From an uncultured Robinsoniella sp. (GTDB lineage Bacteria > Bacillota > Clostridia > Lachnospirales > Lachnospiraceae): a stretch of DNA of 64,000 bases. This document shows positions 9,906 through 18,680 of this stretch, piece after piece. The stretch is taken from NCBI GenBank assembly GCA_900540475.1, contig UQGG01000024.1, positions 41,341 through 105,340 of the forward strand, written 5' to 3'. Made by a program: the position numbers and the translations under genes. Numbering within the stretch: the first letter of the stretch is position 1; each line of letters begins with the position of its first letter. A model generated the notes under the pieces. That model had not been told where the DNA came from. It worked only from the letters and a program-made list of their open reading frames with translations, and ran no database searches.

Positions 9906-11264
9906 ATGAAAAAGAAAAATCTTGCAAAAAAGGTGATGGCAGCAGGGATTGCCGCTGTCCTGATGATGTCAGCAGCAGCCTGCCAGAGTGGAGACAAAAA
10001 AGCTGCAGACGCGGACACTTCCAAAGAACAGACTTCTGAAGCATCGGCATCCGGTGATAAAGCAAAAGGCGGTGTAACCATTACCGTTGGATTAAAAGCA
10101 TCCCACGTAGAAATCTCCAATATTGAAACATTTAAAGAAAACTGGGAAGAAAAAACAGGAAACAAACTGGATATCCAGGCAATCGATGATGACCAGTTCG
10201 ACTCTCTTTTACAGACCAAAATGTCTACAAGCGGCATGTGGGATATCTTTATCGGAGATACCGGAACCCAGTCTACATCATACCAGCATGAAAAAAACCT
10301 AGTTGACTTATCCGGTGAAGCATGGGTTCAGAAGTTAACGGAAACAGGCAGGGAATTTGTAACTCATTCGGATGGGAAAGTGTATTGCTTCCCAAATGGC
10401 GGTGTCAATTCCTTTGGTATCGTTTATAACACAAAAGTATTTAAGGATAACGGACTGGAAGTACCTAAAACATATGAAGAGTTTGATGCGGCATGTGCCA
10501 AATTAAAAGATGCAGGCATTACACCGATCTATGTTTCCATGGCGGATTCCTGGACAGTAAATCAGATCATGAACGCTGAGTGGCCTAATATTCTCAGTAA
10601 GAACCCGGATGCATTAGCAAAATTAAATAAGAATGAAATCCGCTGGGATTCCCTACCGGAATTTACACAGATGTTCGAAAGATTAAAAGGCTATGTAGAT
10701 AATGGATATTTAAATTCAGATATGTCCACTGCAACATATGAGATGGGACAGAAAGCCCTTGCTTCCGGACAGGCTGCCATGATGTATATGGGTGACTGGG
10801 CAGATCCAGAATATGTGAAAGTAGAGCCGGCAGGCGAGGGGAATATCGGAATGTTTGCAGCACCTTCTGCAGATGGTGACAGCCATCTTGCAATTGCAGG
10901 TCCGGGCGGATATTATATCTCCAATCAGTGTAAGAATCCGGATGTGGCAAAAGATTTTATCAGTTTCATGGCTGAAGACGATAATTTACTTCTCAATATG
11001 AAGACCAGAGCATGTACTTCTGTATGGAATGATCTGGATGCGCCGAACTTAAGCGGAACTTTAAAGGACACACAGAATTATATCGATGAAGGCAAAACAC
11101 AGATTCATTATAACCAGACATATATTATAACACCGTCAGATGATGCAAACAGTGCATTTCTCTCTGATTTACTGGGACAGAAGAAACCGGAGGAATGTGC
11201 GAAAATCTGGAGTGATGCAGTTGTAACAGTAGGAAAACAGTTAGGGTTTGAAGGATTTAAATAA
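9906..11264 (+). CDS. ABC sugar-binding lipoprotein (CUT1 family)
   Basis: Start ATG 9906 is set by AAGGAGGA at 9893-9900; an upstream in-frame start at 9882 would lack a ribosome site. The 452-residue protein has a lipoprotein signal (MKKKNLAKK...) with lipobox SAAAC, then a short Asp/Ser/Lys linker and an extracellular solute-binding family 1 fold (VTITVGLKASHVEISNIETF at its start, GDWADPEYV and GPGGYYISNQ further on). It should capture an oligosaccharide at the cell surface for the two permeases downstream. It shares its promoter element with the giant enzyme, so its ligand is probably that enzyme's product (inference). It is followed by two hairpins that may raise its expression over the permeases. 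Confidence 0.92.
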   Translation: MKKKNLAKKVMAAGIAAVLMMSAAACQSGDKKAADADTSKEQTSEASASGDKAKGGVTITVGLKASHVEISNIETFKENWEEKTGNKLDIQAIDDDQFDSLLQTKMSTSGMWDIFIGDTGTQSTSYQHEKNLVDLSGEAWVQKLTETGREFVTHSDGKVYCFPNGGVNSFGIVYNTKVFKDNGLEVPKTYEEFDAACAKLKDAGITPIYVSMADSWTVNQIMNAEWPNILSKNPDALAKLNKNEIRWDSLPEFTQMFERLKGYVDNGYLNSDMSTATYEMGQKALASGQAAMMYMGDWADPEYVKVEPAGEGNIGMFAAPSADGDSHLAIAGPGGYYISNQCKNPDVAKDFISFMAEDDNLLLNMKTRACTSVWNDLDAPNLSGTLKDTQNYIDEGKTQIHYNQTYIITPSDDANSAFLSDLLGQKKPEECAKIWSDAVVTVGKQLGFEGFK

Positions 11265-11274
11265 AATCTGCGCA

Positions 11275-11355
11275 AGGGCAAGTTTGGAAATTCATTCCCG
11301 CCACTTGCCCTGAGAGTACAAACCACCATCGTTCATACGGAGGTGGTTTTTGTAC
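11275..11355 (+). terminator. Tandem hairpins, probable partial terminator between binding protein and permeases
   Basis: Hairpin 1 pairs AGGGCAAGT (11275-11283) with ACTTGCCCT (11303-11311). Hairpin 2 pairs GTACAAACCACC (11316-11327) with the matching arm at 11342-11355, bulged by two Ts. Together they would let the binding protein mRNA be more abundant than the permease mRNA, a common arrangement in ABC sugar operons. Hairpin 2 lies 13 bp before the next start. Confidence 0.5.
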
Positions 11356-11368
11356 AGAAAGGAGCTGT

Positions 11369-12277
11369 ATGAAAGAAAAGAAGAAAAAAAGCAGCATGAA
11401 TAAACTGGAAAAGAAGTATTATCCACTTTATATTGTCATTCCGGGCGTTGCTGTTTTTACCATATTTTATATTTTTGCCATTGGGGGCGGATTTATATTT
11501 TCCTTTACGGACTGGAGCATTTACAATTTTGAAGCGCCAAGTTTTATCGGCATTTCTAATTTTCTGGATCTTTTCGCATCCCAAAGCTTTCTTCCAGCAT
11601 TAGGCCATACTTTTCAATTTGCAGTGATAACAACCATTATTAAAGTTGGGATTGGATTGTGTTTTGCCCTTTTGCTGAACCGGGCATTTAAGGGAAGGAA
11701 TTTTTTCCGTGCAGTGATCTTCCTGCCATGTACCATCGGTGCACTGGTAATCGGGTATGTATTTACCTTTATCCTGCAGCCGGATACGGGGATATTGAAT
11801 ATCTTCTTAAGAAATATTGGACTTGGTGCATTAGCACTGAACTGGCTTGGAGATACCAATGTGGTGCTCTATTCCGTATGTACGGTGGAATCCTGGATGT
11901 GGATCGGGTTTAACACCGCTATTATACTGGCGGGCCTCCAGTCCATCTCCGGTGATTTATATGAAGCAGCGAGAATTGATGGTGCAAGTGCGTGGCAGAC
12001 CACAAAATCTATCACCCTGCCCCTTGTCACGCCGTCGATTAATACAACCATTACTTTATGTGTCATTGGTGGATTTAATATATTTGATATTGTAATGTCC
12101 ATGACCAATGGTGGACCCAACGGAGCAACCCAGGTAATCAGTAAACTGTCATATGATGCCATGCGGGTTGGGACACTTGGTTACGCATCTGCAATTAACC
12201 TGGTACAGTTTCTGCTGATCGTTATTATTATTTCCCCGTTATTAAGTTTCTTAAGGAGAAGGGAGCCGGATATCTGA
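11369..12277 (+). CDS. ABC sugar permease, MalF/UgpA type
   Basis: This 302-residue integral membrane protein begins at ATG 11369 after AAAGGAGCTGT. Six or so hydrophobic segments are visible, with the first at about 25-48. The conserved EAA loop reads DLYEAARIDGASAWQTTKSI near residue 200, where the cytoplasmic ATPase docks. It forms the membrane channel with the next gene, which it overlaps by one base. No ATPase gene lies in the cluster; CUT1 systems of Firmicutes usually borrow a shared MsmX/MsmK-type ATPase encoded elsewhere (family knowledge). Confidence 0.93.
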   Translation: MKEKKKKSSMNKLEKKYYPLYIVIPGVAVFTIFYIFAIGGGFIFSFTDWSIYNFEAPSFIGISNFLDLFASQSFLPALGHTFQFAVITTIIKVGIGLCFALLLNRAFKGRNFFRAVIFLPCTIGALVIGYVFTFILQPDTGILNIFLRNIGLGALALNWLGDTNVVLYSVCTVESWMWIGFNTAIILAGLQSISGDLYEAARIDGASAWQTTKSITLPLVTPSINTTITLCVIGGFNIFDIVMSMTNGGPNGATQVISKLSYDAMRVGTLGYASAINLVQFLLIVIIISPLLSFLRRREPDI

Positions 12278-13113
12278 TGAAAGCAAATTTAAAAACGAAA
12301 AGAGTTCTTTCAAAAACAGCGGTTTATGTAATCTGCATTCTCATGACATTTGCGGTAATTTTTCCATTTCTTCTTGTAATTCTGACGGCATTTAAATCCG
12401 TGGAAGAATCAGCAGTGGTAACCCTTTCCCTTCCAAAAGTATTTCTGTGGGAAAACTTCAGCTATGTCATTGAAAAAGGACAGCTGCTGCGGGCATTTAA
12501 AAACAGTTTTATCATAACCGGACTGGTTGTGCTGTTGACCGTTTTTATCTCTTCGGTAACAGCATTTATCATCTCACGGCGCAGCGATAAAACAAGCAAA
12601 GTGCTTTCTGGATATTTTTTAATCGGAATGATTGCACCGCTGGCATTGATTCCTGAGGTTATTATCGTTAAGACACTGGGACTAAGCGGTACCTATGCTT
12701 CCATTATTTTAATACATATTGCAGCCAGAATGCCTCTTAGTATCATGATCTATTCTGGTGTGATTAAGGGGATTCCAAGAGCACTGGATGAATCGGCAAT
12801 GCTGGAAGGAGCAGGATTCTTCAATATGTTCTACCGTGTGATCTTCCCGTTGTTAAAACCTGCTATTTTTACAAATGTAATTATTACATTTATGGGAGTA
12901 TGGAATGATTTCCAGATCTCATTATATTTTGTAACAGATACAGCTAAGAATACCGTACCGCTGAGTATCTACAGTTTTGTGGGGTATATGACATATAAAT
13001 GGAACTATGTGTGTGCATTTATTGTGTTGTCCATTCTTCCGATCCTGGTTGTGTATTGTGCGGCACAAAAATATATTGTGGATGGCATGATTGCCGGAGC
13101 AGTTAAAAGTTAG
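12277..13113 (+). CDS. ABC sugar permease, MalG/UgpE type
   Basis: This 278-residue membrane protein starts at ATG 12277, overlapping the TGA of the partner permease by the ATGA arrangement. The EAA loop reads ALDESAMLEGAGFFNMFYRV near residue 170. Six membrane segments are visible, including MTFAVIFPFLLVILTAF near the N-terminus. With the preceding protein it makes a heterodimeric CUT1 channel. It is followed after 9 bp by the GH36 gene, so import and intracellular hydrolysis are probably cotranscribed. Confidence 0.93.
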   Translation: MKANLKTKRVLSKTAVYVICILMTFAVIFPFLLVILTAFKSVEESAVVTLSLPKVFLWENFSYVIEKGQLLRAFKNSFIITGLVVLLTVFISSVTAFIISRRSDKTSKVLSGYFLIGMIAPLALIPEVIIVKTLGLSGTYASIILIHIAARMPLSIMIYSGVIKGIPRALDESAMLEGAGFFNMFYRVIFPLLKPAIFTNVIITFMGVWNDFQISLYFVTDTAKNTVPLSIYSFVGYMTYKWNYVCAFIVLSILPILVVYCAAQKYIVDGMIAGAVKS

Positions 13114-13122
13114 GAGTATCAA

Positions 13123-14892
13123 ATGGATAAATTAACATATAGAATCGGAGCGATCCCGCCCCAGAGAGAAAGAGCAGTTACCTGTCTGGAAGAACAAAAA
13201 GGAGAGGTGGCATTTATACACTTTACTGTGCAGTCAGAAAAGGAGGCAGTCTTTACACCTCTGACTTTAAGGATTTATGTGCCGGCAATCCAGGTACATT
13301 ACAGATGGTCACCGAAATTACATCTGATCAAGGGGCTGAATTCCGATTGGTTTGAAAATTTATATCTGACCAATGGATTTACGGGTGCTCCGGTGGAATG
13401 CCTGCTTTCTCCTAGCCAGAAAAACTGCGCCTGTATCGGACTTTCCGACACCTTAAGCACCATTGGATTAAAAGCACTGCCGGTGGAAGAAACCGGGGAA
13501 TATGAATTTGAAATCAGATTGTTTTGCCGGGAAGCGGTCCCCAGAAAATCATATGAGATAACCGTTCGGCTGGATATGAGAGAGATTCCCTATTATCAGA
13601 GCCTGCAAGAGATATCCCAGTGGTGGGAAACTTTGGAGGGAATGGCTCCTGCTTTCGTTCCTCCAAATGCCAAAGAGCTTGTGTACTCCACCTGGTACAG
13701 CTATCACCAGCGGGTCAGTCAGGATGAACTTTTAAAGCAGTGCACCCTGGCAAAAGAACTGGGCTGCGGTACGGTAATCATCGATGACGGCTGGCAGACA
13801 GAGGATAATGCCAGGGGGTATGCATACTGCGGAGACTGGGAAGCAGCCAGCTCAAAGATGCCTGATATCCGGAAATTTACGGACAGCCTGCATCAGATTG
13901 GAATGCGTGCCATGTTCTGGTATAGTGTGCCGTTTATTGGAGAGAGATCCGCTAACTTTGCACGTTTTCAGGATATGCTTATCGATCCCGATGCACAAAG
14001 AGAATGGCATGTGCTGGATCCAAGATATCCGGCGGTCCGGGAATTCATAATCGGACTATATGAAAAAGCACTGGCTGAGTGGGGGCTGGACGGCTTTAAG
14101 CTGGACTTTGTGGATGAGTTTGTCGTGACGGGATTCAGCGGCAGAGAATCAGATTCAAGAAGGGATTATCAGTCCTTTGAAGAAGCCGCAGACCGGTTAA
14201 TGACGGACTGTATCAGCAGGCTCAAGCAGATAAAGCCCGATATCCTGCTGGAATTCCGCCAGACATATAACGGACCGAGAATGCGTACCTATGGAAATAT
14301 TTTTCGTGCGGTAGACTGTCCCATGGACGACGTGGAAAATAAAGTCCGGGTTACAGATATCCGGTTGATTGCAGGAGACAGCGCCGTGCATTCCGATATG
14401 GTCATGTGGCATTACGAGGACTCGGTAGAAAGTGCAGCGCTTCAGATCATTCAGATTTTATTCAGTGTACCTCAGATATCCATGCGGCTGGAAGAGCTGA
14501 AGAGGGAGCATTATCAGATGCTGAAATTTTATTGTTCCCTTTGGAAAAGGTATAAACAGGCTTTTACAGGTGGAGAATTCATACCGCTGCATCCCACAGA
14601 AAGATATAGTGTCATCAAAGGAATTCATAAGAATATATTCGTTTGTACTTATCATCTTACAGAGCTAATCGAGATGGAAAAGTGCTATGATGAGATGCTT
14701 TTTGTAAATGGTACCTGCCGGTCAGAACTAATCCTTTCGGTAAAAGAGGAGGGGATGTTTGACCGGGAAGTATTTGACTGTATAGGGAATCTGACCCAAA
14801 AAGACCGTTTCTATGTAAAGATGGGGGTTCAGATCTGGCATGTGCCGGAAAGTGGATGTGTGCTCTTAAAAAAATGCAGGGAAGCTCAGTAA
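13123..14892 (+). CDS. GH36-type alpha-galactosidase-like enzyme, cytoplasmic
   Basis: This 589-residue protein has no signal peptide. The N-terminal beta domain (about 1-170) is followed by a TIM barrel with the GH36/clan-D motifs TWYSYHQ, IIDDGWQ, GFKLDF (predicted nucleophile Asp328) and VDCPMDD (predicted acid/base Asp398). It is shorter than the roughly 730-residue GH36 enzymes and closer to the compact subgroup. It should cleave alpha-galactosyl or related linkages of the sugar brought in by the upstream permeases. Exact specificity cannot be read from the sequence. It is last in the operon and followed by a strong terminator. Confidence 0.82.
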   Translation: MDKLTYRIGAIPPQRERAVTCLEEQKGEVAFIHFTVQSEKEAVFTPLTLRIYVPAIQVHYRWSPKLHLIKGLNSDWFENLYLTNGFTGAPVECLLSPSQKNCACIGLSDTLSTIGLKALPVEETGEYEFEIRLFCREAVPRKSYEITVRLDMREIPYYQSLQEISQWWETLEGMAPAFVPPNAKELVYSTWYSYHQRVSQDELLKQCTLAKELGCGTVIIDDGWQTEDNARGYAYCGDWEAASSKMPDIRKFTDSLHQIGMRAMFWYSVPFIGERSANFARFQDMLIDPDAQREWHVLDPRYPAVREFIIGLYEKALAEWGLDGFKLDFVDEFVVTGFSGRESDSRRDYQSFEEAADRLMTDCISRLKQIKPDILLEFRQTYNGPRMRTYGNIFRAVDCPMDDVENKVRVTDIRLIAGDSAVHSDMVMWHYEDSVESAALQIIQILFSVPQISMRLEELKREHYQMLKFYCSLWKRYKQAFTGGEFIPLHPTERYSVIKGIHKNIFVCTYHLTELIEMEKCYDEMLFVNGTCRSELILSVKEEGMFDREVFDCIGNLTQKDRFYVKMGVQIWHVPESGCVLLKKCREAQ

Positions 14893-14950
14893 TTCACTTA
14901 AACGAAAGGTGATGACAGACGTTTAGCAGATGAGAAAGTGTGCACGAAGA

Positions 14951-15020
14951 TGGGGAGTGGAGGAATACCATGAACGCTGTGGGGTTACCATAGAATGGCA
15001 TTCCTCCACTCCCCATTTTT
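14951..15020 (+). terminator. Strong rho-independent terminator after the sugar operon
   Basis: The arm at 14951-14971 pairs with 14995-15015 over 21 bp with one mismatch (outer part TGGGGAGTGGAGGAAT with ATTCCTCCACTCCCCA), followed by TTTTT. It closes the rightward ABC/GH36 operon and lies just before the end of the convergent DUF4177 gene. Confidence 0.88.
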
Positions 15021-15048
15021 GCATGATCCGGCTGCTTTTATAAACTGA

Positions 15049-15264
15049 TTACAGTGCTTCCCTTTCAAAAATGATTTGATAATTCATCGCAGCATAAATT
15101 CCGGCTTTTTCATTAAATGGTACAACGACCTGTTTTAGCCGCCATCCTTTTTCGGCTTCCATAAGTATGACTTCTTTACATTCTTCGAAAGTATCTCCCG
15201 CCTTAGTTTTCAGGCCATTTTCTTTTTTGGGCACTTCCACAAATTTGTACTCGTATTTTTTCAT
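15049..15264 (-). CDS. DUF4177-type small protein
   Basis: This 71-residue protein (MKKYEYKFVEVPKKENGLKT at its start) has the DUF4177 pattern: an N-terminal YEYKFVEV strand, a helix with a Glu-rich turn, then EKGWRLKQVVVP and a final YQIIFER strand. The family is small, cytoplasmic and of unknown function. It reads alone, convergent with the sugar operon, with GGGGATAAG upstream of the start. I can assign no role. Confidence 0.8.
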   Translation of the reverse strand: MKKYEYKFVEVPKKENGLKTKAGDTFEECKEVILMEAEKGWRLKQVVVPFNEKAGIYAAMNYQIIFEREAL

Positions 15265-15603
15265 AATCTTATCCCCCTGACTTCCACAAATATCAACGTA
15301 TCAGCATCTATATATGTATTATAATAAGGGAACTTGTCATTGTCAAAGATTTCCGGGAGGGAAACGGGTTTAAAACCAGAGCTTTTATTGAGAGTTTATA
15401 GTATTTGTAAATTCAGAAGGTATAACCCGGACGTGGGATCCGGGCTATGAGAGAAAGTAATAACACTAGTTGTTATTACACTAATAGTTTAATATATATT
15501 TGCAGTCATGTCAATAAGAAATATAGGTTTTCTGATCAAAACCGGATAAAATAAGAAAAAGTTCCTTAAAAAAGGGCTGCCTTACATTTTCAGCCGATAT
15601 TTA
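15265..15603. other. Gene-free stretch with two inverted repeats
   Basis: No supported gene lies here. Two structures stand out: a 10-bp hairpin with one mismatch centred on CCCGGA (15426-15431) and TCCGGG (15439-15444), and a perfect inverted repeat GTAATAACA (15457-15465) / TGTTATTAC (15471-15479) around CTAGT. The second looks like a dimeric repressor operator. No T tract follows either. Confidence 0.45.
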
Positions 15604-15632
15604 TTGAAAATATATACCTGATACCATATAAT
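15604..15632 (+). promoter_or_regulatory. Sigma-A promoter for the YkgJ-like gene
   Basis: TTGAAA (15604-15609), a 17-bp spacer and TATAAT (15627-15632), about 35 bp upstream of the start codon. Confidence 0.7.
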
Positions 15633-15671
15633 AATGTTTATTAAAATAAAAAGTAATATGAGGAAAATAAA

Positions 15672-16340
15672 ATGATTAGAGAAGTAAATTTGCAGGAAAT
15701 ATCCGATGGAAAATTATATGGATTAAATGATATGGTAAAAGCAGACTGCCAGGAGTGTAACGGTTGTTCCGCCTGCTGTCAGGGAATGGGGGATTCTATA
15801 ATTCTGGATCCGCTGGATATATTCCGTTTAACTACAAATTTAAACTGTTCTTTTGAAGAATTGCTGAAGGAGAAAGTTACATTGAATATCGTAGACAGCA
15901 TGATCCTGCCAAACCTGAAAATGGCAGAAGGGTCGGAGCGCTGTGCTTTCTTAAATAAAGAAGGAAGATGCAGTATCCATAAATTCCGTCCGGGTATATG
16001 CCGGATTTTCCCACTTGGAAGATTCTATGAGAACAATTCTTTTCAATATTTTTTGCAGATTCATGAGTGCAAAAAGGATAACAGATCGAAGGTAAAGGTT
16101 CGAAAATGGATTGATACACCGGACGCAAAAAACTATGAACAATTTATTGTAGAATGGCATTATTTTTTAAAAGATATACAGAAGATGCTGGAAAGTGAGC
16201 AAAATGAGCATCTGATGAAAGAGATTGGGATGTACATACTGAAATATTTTTATTTAATGCCCTATAAATCGGGCAGTGATTTTTATGGAGAGTTTCGGGA
16301 ACGGTTAGATACAGCCAGGGAATTTGTAAAAACATTATAA
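15672..16340 (+). CDS. YkgJ/FliB-like cysteine-cluster protein
   Basis: This 222-residue soluble protein has the N-terminal metal-binding pattern of the YkgJ family: DCQECNGCSACCQGMGDSI near residues 27-45, then a conserved LDPLDIFRL segment, and later RCAFLNKEGRCSIHKFRPG with CRIFPLG. The family is predicted to bind zinc or an iron-sulfur centre; its biochemical role is not established. The start is ATG 15672 after GAGGAAAATAAA. It stands alone between its own promoter and a large hairpin. Confidence 0.82.
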   Translation: MIREVNLQEISDGKLYGLNDMVKADCQECNGCSACCQGMGDSIILDPLDIFRLTTNLNCSFEELLKEKVTLNIVDSMILPNLKMAEGSERCAFLNKEGRCSIHKFRPGICRIFPLGRFYENNSFQYFLQIHECKKDNRSKVKVRKWIDTPDAKNYEQFIVEWHYFLKDIQKMLESEQNEHLMKEIGMYILKYFYLMPYKSGSDFYGEFRERLDTAREFVKTL

Positions 16341-16344
16341 GAAT

Positions 16345-16402
16345 CTGCCCCGAAAATAGACAGCGCGGTTCAATTTCATTACGCTTTATATTTTAGGGGC
16401 AG
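16345..16402. repeat. Large hairpin between convergent genes
   Basis: CTGCCCCGAAAATA (16345-16358) pairs with TATTTTAGGGGCAG (16389-16402), 13 of 14 positions, around a 30-nt loop. There is no clear T run, but it sits 4 bp past the YkgJ-like stop and before the end of the opposing gene, so it may act as a two-way stop or protect mRNA ends. Confidence 0.55.
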
Positions 16403-16459
16403 CGCCTTTACAAAGTGTCAGGCATGTATGTCTCACTTTGCGGTTGATGTGCATTAAAT

Positions 16460-16786
16460 TTATAGAAGACTCTGGTCAAAAGTAATTTCGTCAAAGTTTT
16501 GTCCGTTTTCAAGATCATGCTGGTTGTGATAGAATTTTACCGTAAAGGAATCGGAGTCAGAGTCAGGATTCTCATGCTGGTATTCTTTGTAGGTTTCCAC
16601 CGCAATTTCTTTTAACTGGGCAGATGACCAGGTGTTTGTTACAATAATGTTCAATACGCAGGTATTGGTACGGTTAGCTTCGGTATTAAATGCATTTACT
16701 ACTTTGTATTCCGGACCTTTAAAGAGTGCAAAAGCCCAAAGGGAAGCAAGGCATACCAATGTAATAAGGATTTTCTTTTTCTTCAT
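16460..16786 (-). CDS. Small secreted or membrane-anchored protein, function unknown
   Basis: I choose ATG 16786-16784 (MKKKKILITLVCLASLWAFA) because AGGAGG lies 8 nt upstream; a GTG three codons earlier would overlap that site. The 108-residue product has a lysine-rich start, one hydrophobic segment at about 5-22 and an extracellular part with two Cys-poor beta-like stretches (NTCVLNIIVTNTWSS, SFTVKFYHNQ) and a Ser/Asp repeat PDSDSDSF. It could be a signal-anchored or cleaved protein. I do not recognise the family. Confidence 0.65.
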   Translation of the reverse strand: MKKKKILITLVCLASLWAFALFKGPEYKVVNAFNTEANRTNTCVLNIIVTNTWSSAQLKEIAVETYKEYQHENPDSDSDSFTVKFYHNQHDLENGQNFDEITFDQSLL

Positions 16787-16917
16787 AATGAACACCTCCT
16801 AACTATACTGTACCATAAATGGCAGTGTTTTTATGCTGGTATTTGATGGGAGTGGAGAAAATTTTACGGAAAAATAATCTGATTTAGTCTGGAAGCGGAC
16901 AGATAAAGGAATATGAA

Positions 16918-17337
16918 ATGAAAAAATTAAAAAGACTGTGGAAAATTTTAAAGATAACAAATGTTGATAAGATGTTAATTGGATTTTTGCTGTTTATCCT
17001 GGGAATCTCTTTTGTATTTCTGGCGGCAGAGCCTGAGGTAAAAACATATGGAGATGCTTTATGGTATGCATTCAGTGTCATTACTACTATTGGATTCGGG
17101 GATTATTATGCAGTTACGGCTGTGGGACGAATCTGTACCGTGGTATTGGGACTTTACGGCATTCTGATCGTTGCCCTTATTCCAGGGGTTGTGGTGAGCT
17201 ATTACCTGGAATTTATACAGAACAAAATGGATGAAACAGCCGGTGTGTTTTTGGAAAAACTGGAAAACCTGGATCAGCTGTCTAAGGAAGAACTCCGTGA
17301 TATCTCTGAGAAAATAAAGAAGGGCCGTTATAAATAA
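16918..17337 (+). CDS. Two-TM potassium channel (Ion_trans_2)
   Basis: This 139-residue protein has a membrane segment at about 20-38, a pore helix, and the selectivity filter TTIGFGD within SVITTIGFGDYYAV, then a second membrane segment (VVLGLYGILIVALIPGVVVSYY). It ends in a short charged cytoplasmic tail (EKLENLDQLSKEELRDISEK). It lacks RCK/TrkA domains, so it is a minimal tetrameric K+ channel, probably passive. AAAGGAATATGAA precedes the start. The ROK gene follows within 2 bp, but a functional link is not evident. Confidence 0.88.
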   Translation: MKKLKRLWKILKITNVDKMLIGFLLFILGISFVFLAAEPEVKTYGDALWYAFSVITTIGFGDYYAVTAVGRICTVVLGLYGILIVALIPGVVVSYYLEFIQNKMDETAGVFLEKLENLDQLSKEELRDISEKIKKGRYK

Positions 17338-17338
17338 T

Positions 17339-18460
17339 ATGGAAAAAAATGTGAAAATAGCAGAAACGAAAAGAAATAATAAAATTCGGATTGCCAAATT
17401 TATTTCATCCAAAGGGGTTACATCCAAAGCTGAGATTGCAAATGTCCTGGGGTTGAGCATGCCAACAACACTGCAGAATGTCAAAGAACTGGTTGCGGAG
17501 GGTATCGCTGTGGAAAACGGGGTATATGAGTCTACCGGCGGGCGTAAGGCAAAAGCGATTTCTATTGCTCCGGATATCGGATATGTGATAGGAATTGATA
17601 TCACCAACCACCATATTACCATAGTGCTGGTTAATATGAAAAAAGAACTTCTGGAGATTGAACGTACCAGAAAGACGTTTGCCCCGGATTTTGCATATTA
17701 TGAAACACTGGGTGATTTGATTCGGGATTTTATCTCAAAAGTAAAAGTCAGGAATGAAAAAATCCTGGGTATTGGCATTTCTCTGCCCGGTATCGTAGAC
17801 CGGGAGCAGAAAGTCCTGATTCGTTCCCACACACTGGGCGTGAGCAATGTGAGTTTTAAAAGCTTAGATGAGTTTATTGACTTTGACTTTGCGCTGGAGA
17901 ACGATGCAAACAGTGCTGCATATGCGGAACTTGGCAGCGAGACCGAGAATACCATATATCTGTCATTGAGCAATACGGTGGGCGGAGCAATTTTCTTGCA
18001 TGACCGACTTTATCTGGGGGAAAATTTTAAGAGTGCAGAGTTTGGGCATATGGTAATTGAAAAAGACGGCAAAACCTGCTATTGTGGCAAAAAAGGCTGC
18101 GTGGATGCCTATTGCGCTGCAAAAGTTCTGATGAAACATGCCGGTGGAAGTCTGGAACTGTTTTTTGACAGGCTGAGAAAAAATGATGAGGAATATCTCC
18201 GGGTCTGGGATGAATATCTGGAGTATCTGGCTGTAACGATTACCAATCTGCGCATGGCATTTGACTGCAATATTATACTGGGCGGTTATGTGGGCGGTTA
18301 TCTGGAAGAGTTCCGCATGGATCTGAATAAAAGGGTATTGAAATACAATAATTTCGATATAGATACATCCTATATCAGAACAGGAAGATACAAACTGGAA
18401 GCATCTGCTTACGGTGTTACCATGGGATTTACAGAATCCTTTTTTGACAGTCTGCAGTAA
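17339..18460 (+). CDS. ROK family transcriptional regulator
   Basis: This 373-residue protein starts one base after the channel stop codon, so translation is probably coupled. Residues 10-70 form a winged helix (TSKAEIANVLGLSMPTTLQN); the rest is a ROK fold with the ATP/sugar region IGIDITNHH, GISLPGIVD, ENDANSAAYAE and the zinc motif CYCGKKGC. This is the NagC/XylR/Mlc architecture: a repressor released by a sugar or sugar phosphate. Since ENDAN is kept, some sugar-kinase activity cannot be excluded. The nearest likely target is the dehydrogenase gene downstream, which has a 12-bp direct repeat upstream (inference). Confidence 0.9.
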   Translation: MEKNVKIAETKRNNKIRIAKFISSKGVTSKAEIANVLGLSMPTTLQNVKELVAEGIAVENGVYESTGGRKAKAISIAPDIGYVIGIDITNHHITIVLVNMKKELLEIERTRKTFAPDFAYYETLGDLIRDFISKVKVRNEKILGIGISLPGIVDREQKVLIRSHTLGVSNVSFKSLDEFIDFDFALENDANSAAYAELGSETENTIYLSLSNTVGGAIFLHDRLYLGENFKSAEFGHMVIEKDGKTCYCGKKGCVDAYCAAKVLMKHAGGSLELFFDRLRKNDEEYLRVWDEYLEYLAVTITNLRMAFDCNIILGGYVGGYLEEFRMDLNKRVLKYNNFDIDTSYIRTGRYKLEASAYGVTMGFTESFFDSLQ

Positions 18461-18627
18461 TGAAAAATAAATAAAATGATTTAAGGGAACTCTTTTGAAC
18501 GATTAAACGACTGAAGGGTTTCTTTTTTTATGCAGATTACATAAATTTAGGGCATTAATTTGGAACTATCAACGAAAATGAATTTAGGGATTGACTTTTT
18601 CTTAAAATAGAACAATAATATAATTAC

Positions 18628-18651
18628 TTTAATAAAACATTTAATAAAAGA
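18628..18651 (+). repeat. Tandem 12-bp direct repeat upstream of the dehydrogenase gene
   Basis: TTTAATAAAACA (18628-18639) is followed directly by TTTAATAAAAGA (18640-18651). It lies 30-53 bp before the start and may be a ROK regulator site. The stretch is AT-rich, so chance similarity is possible. Confidence 0.35.
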
Positions 18652-18680
18652 AACATACATAGAATAAAAGGAGAAGAATT

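Noticed and set aside
17059..17622. A 187-residue antisense frame over the channel and ROK genes
   Set aside because: Covers two well-supported genes in the opposite sense and has no ribosome site.
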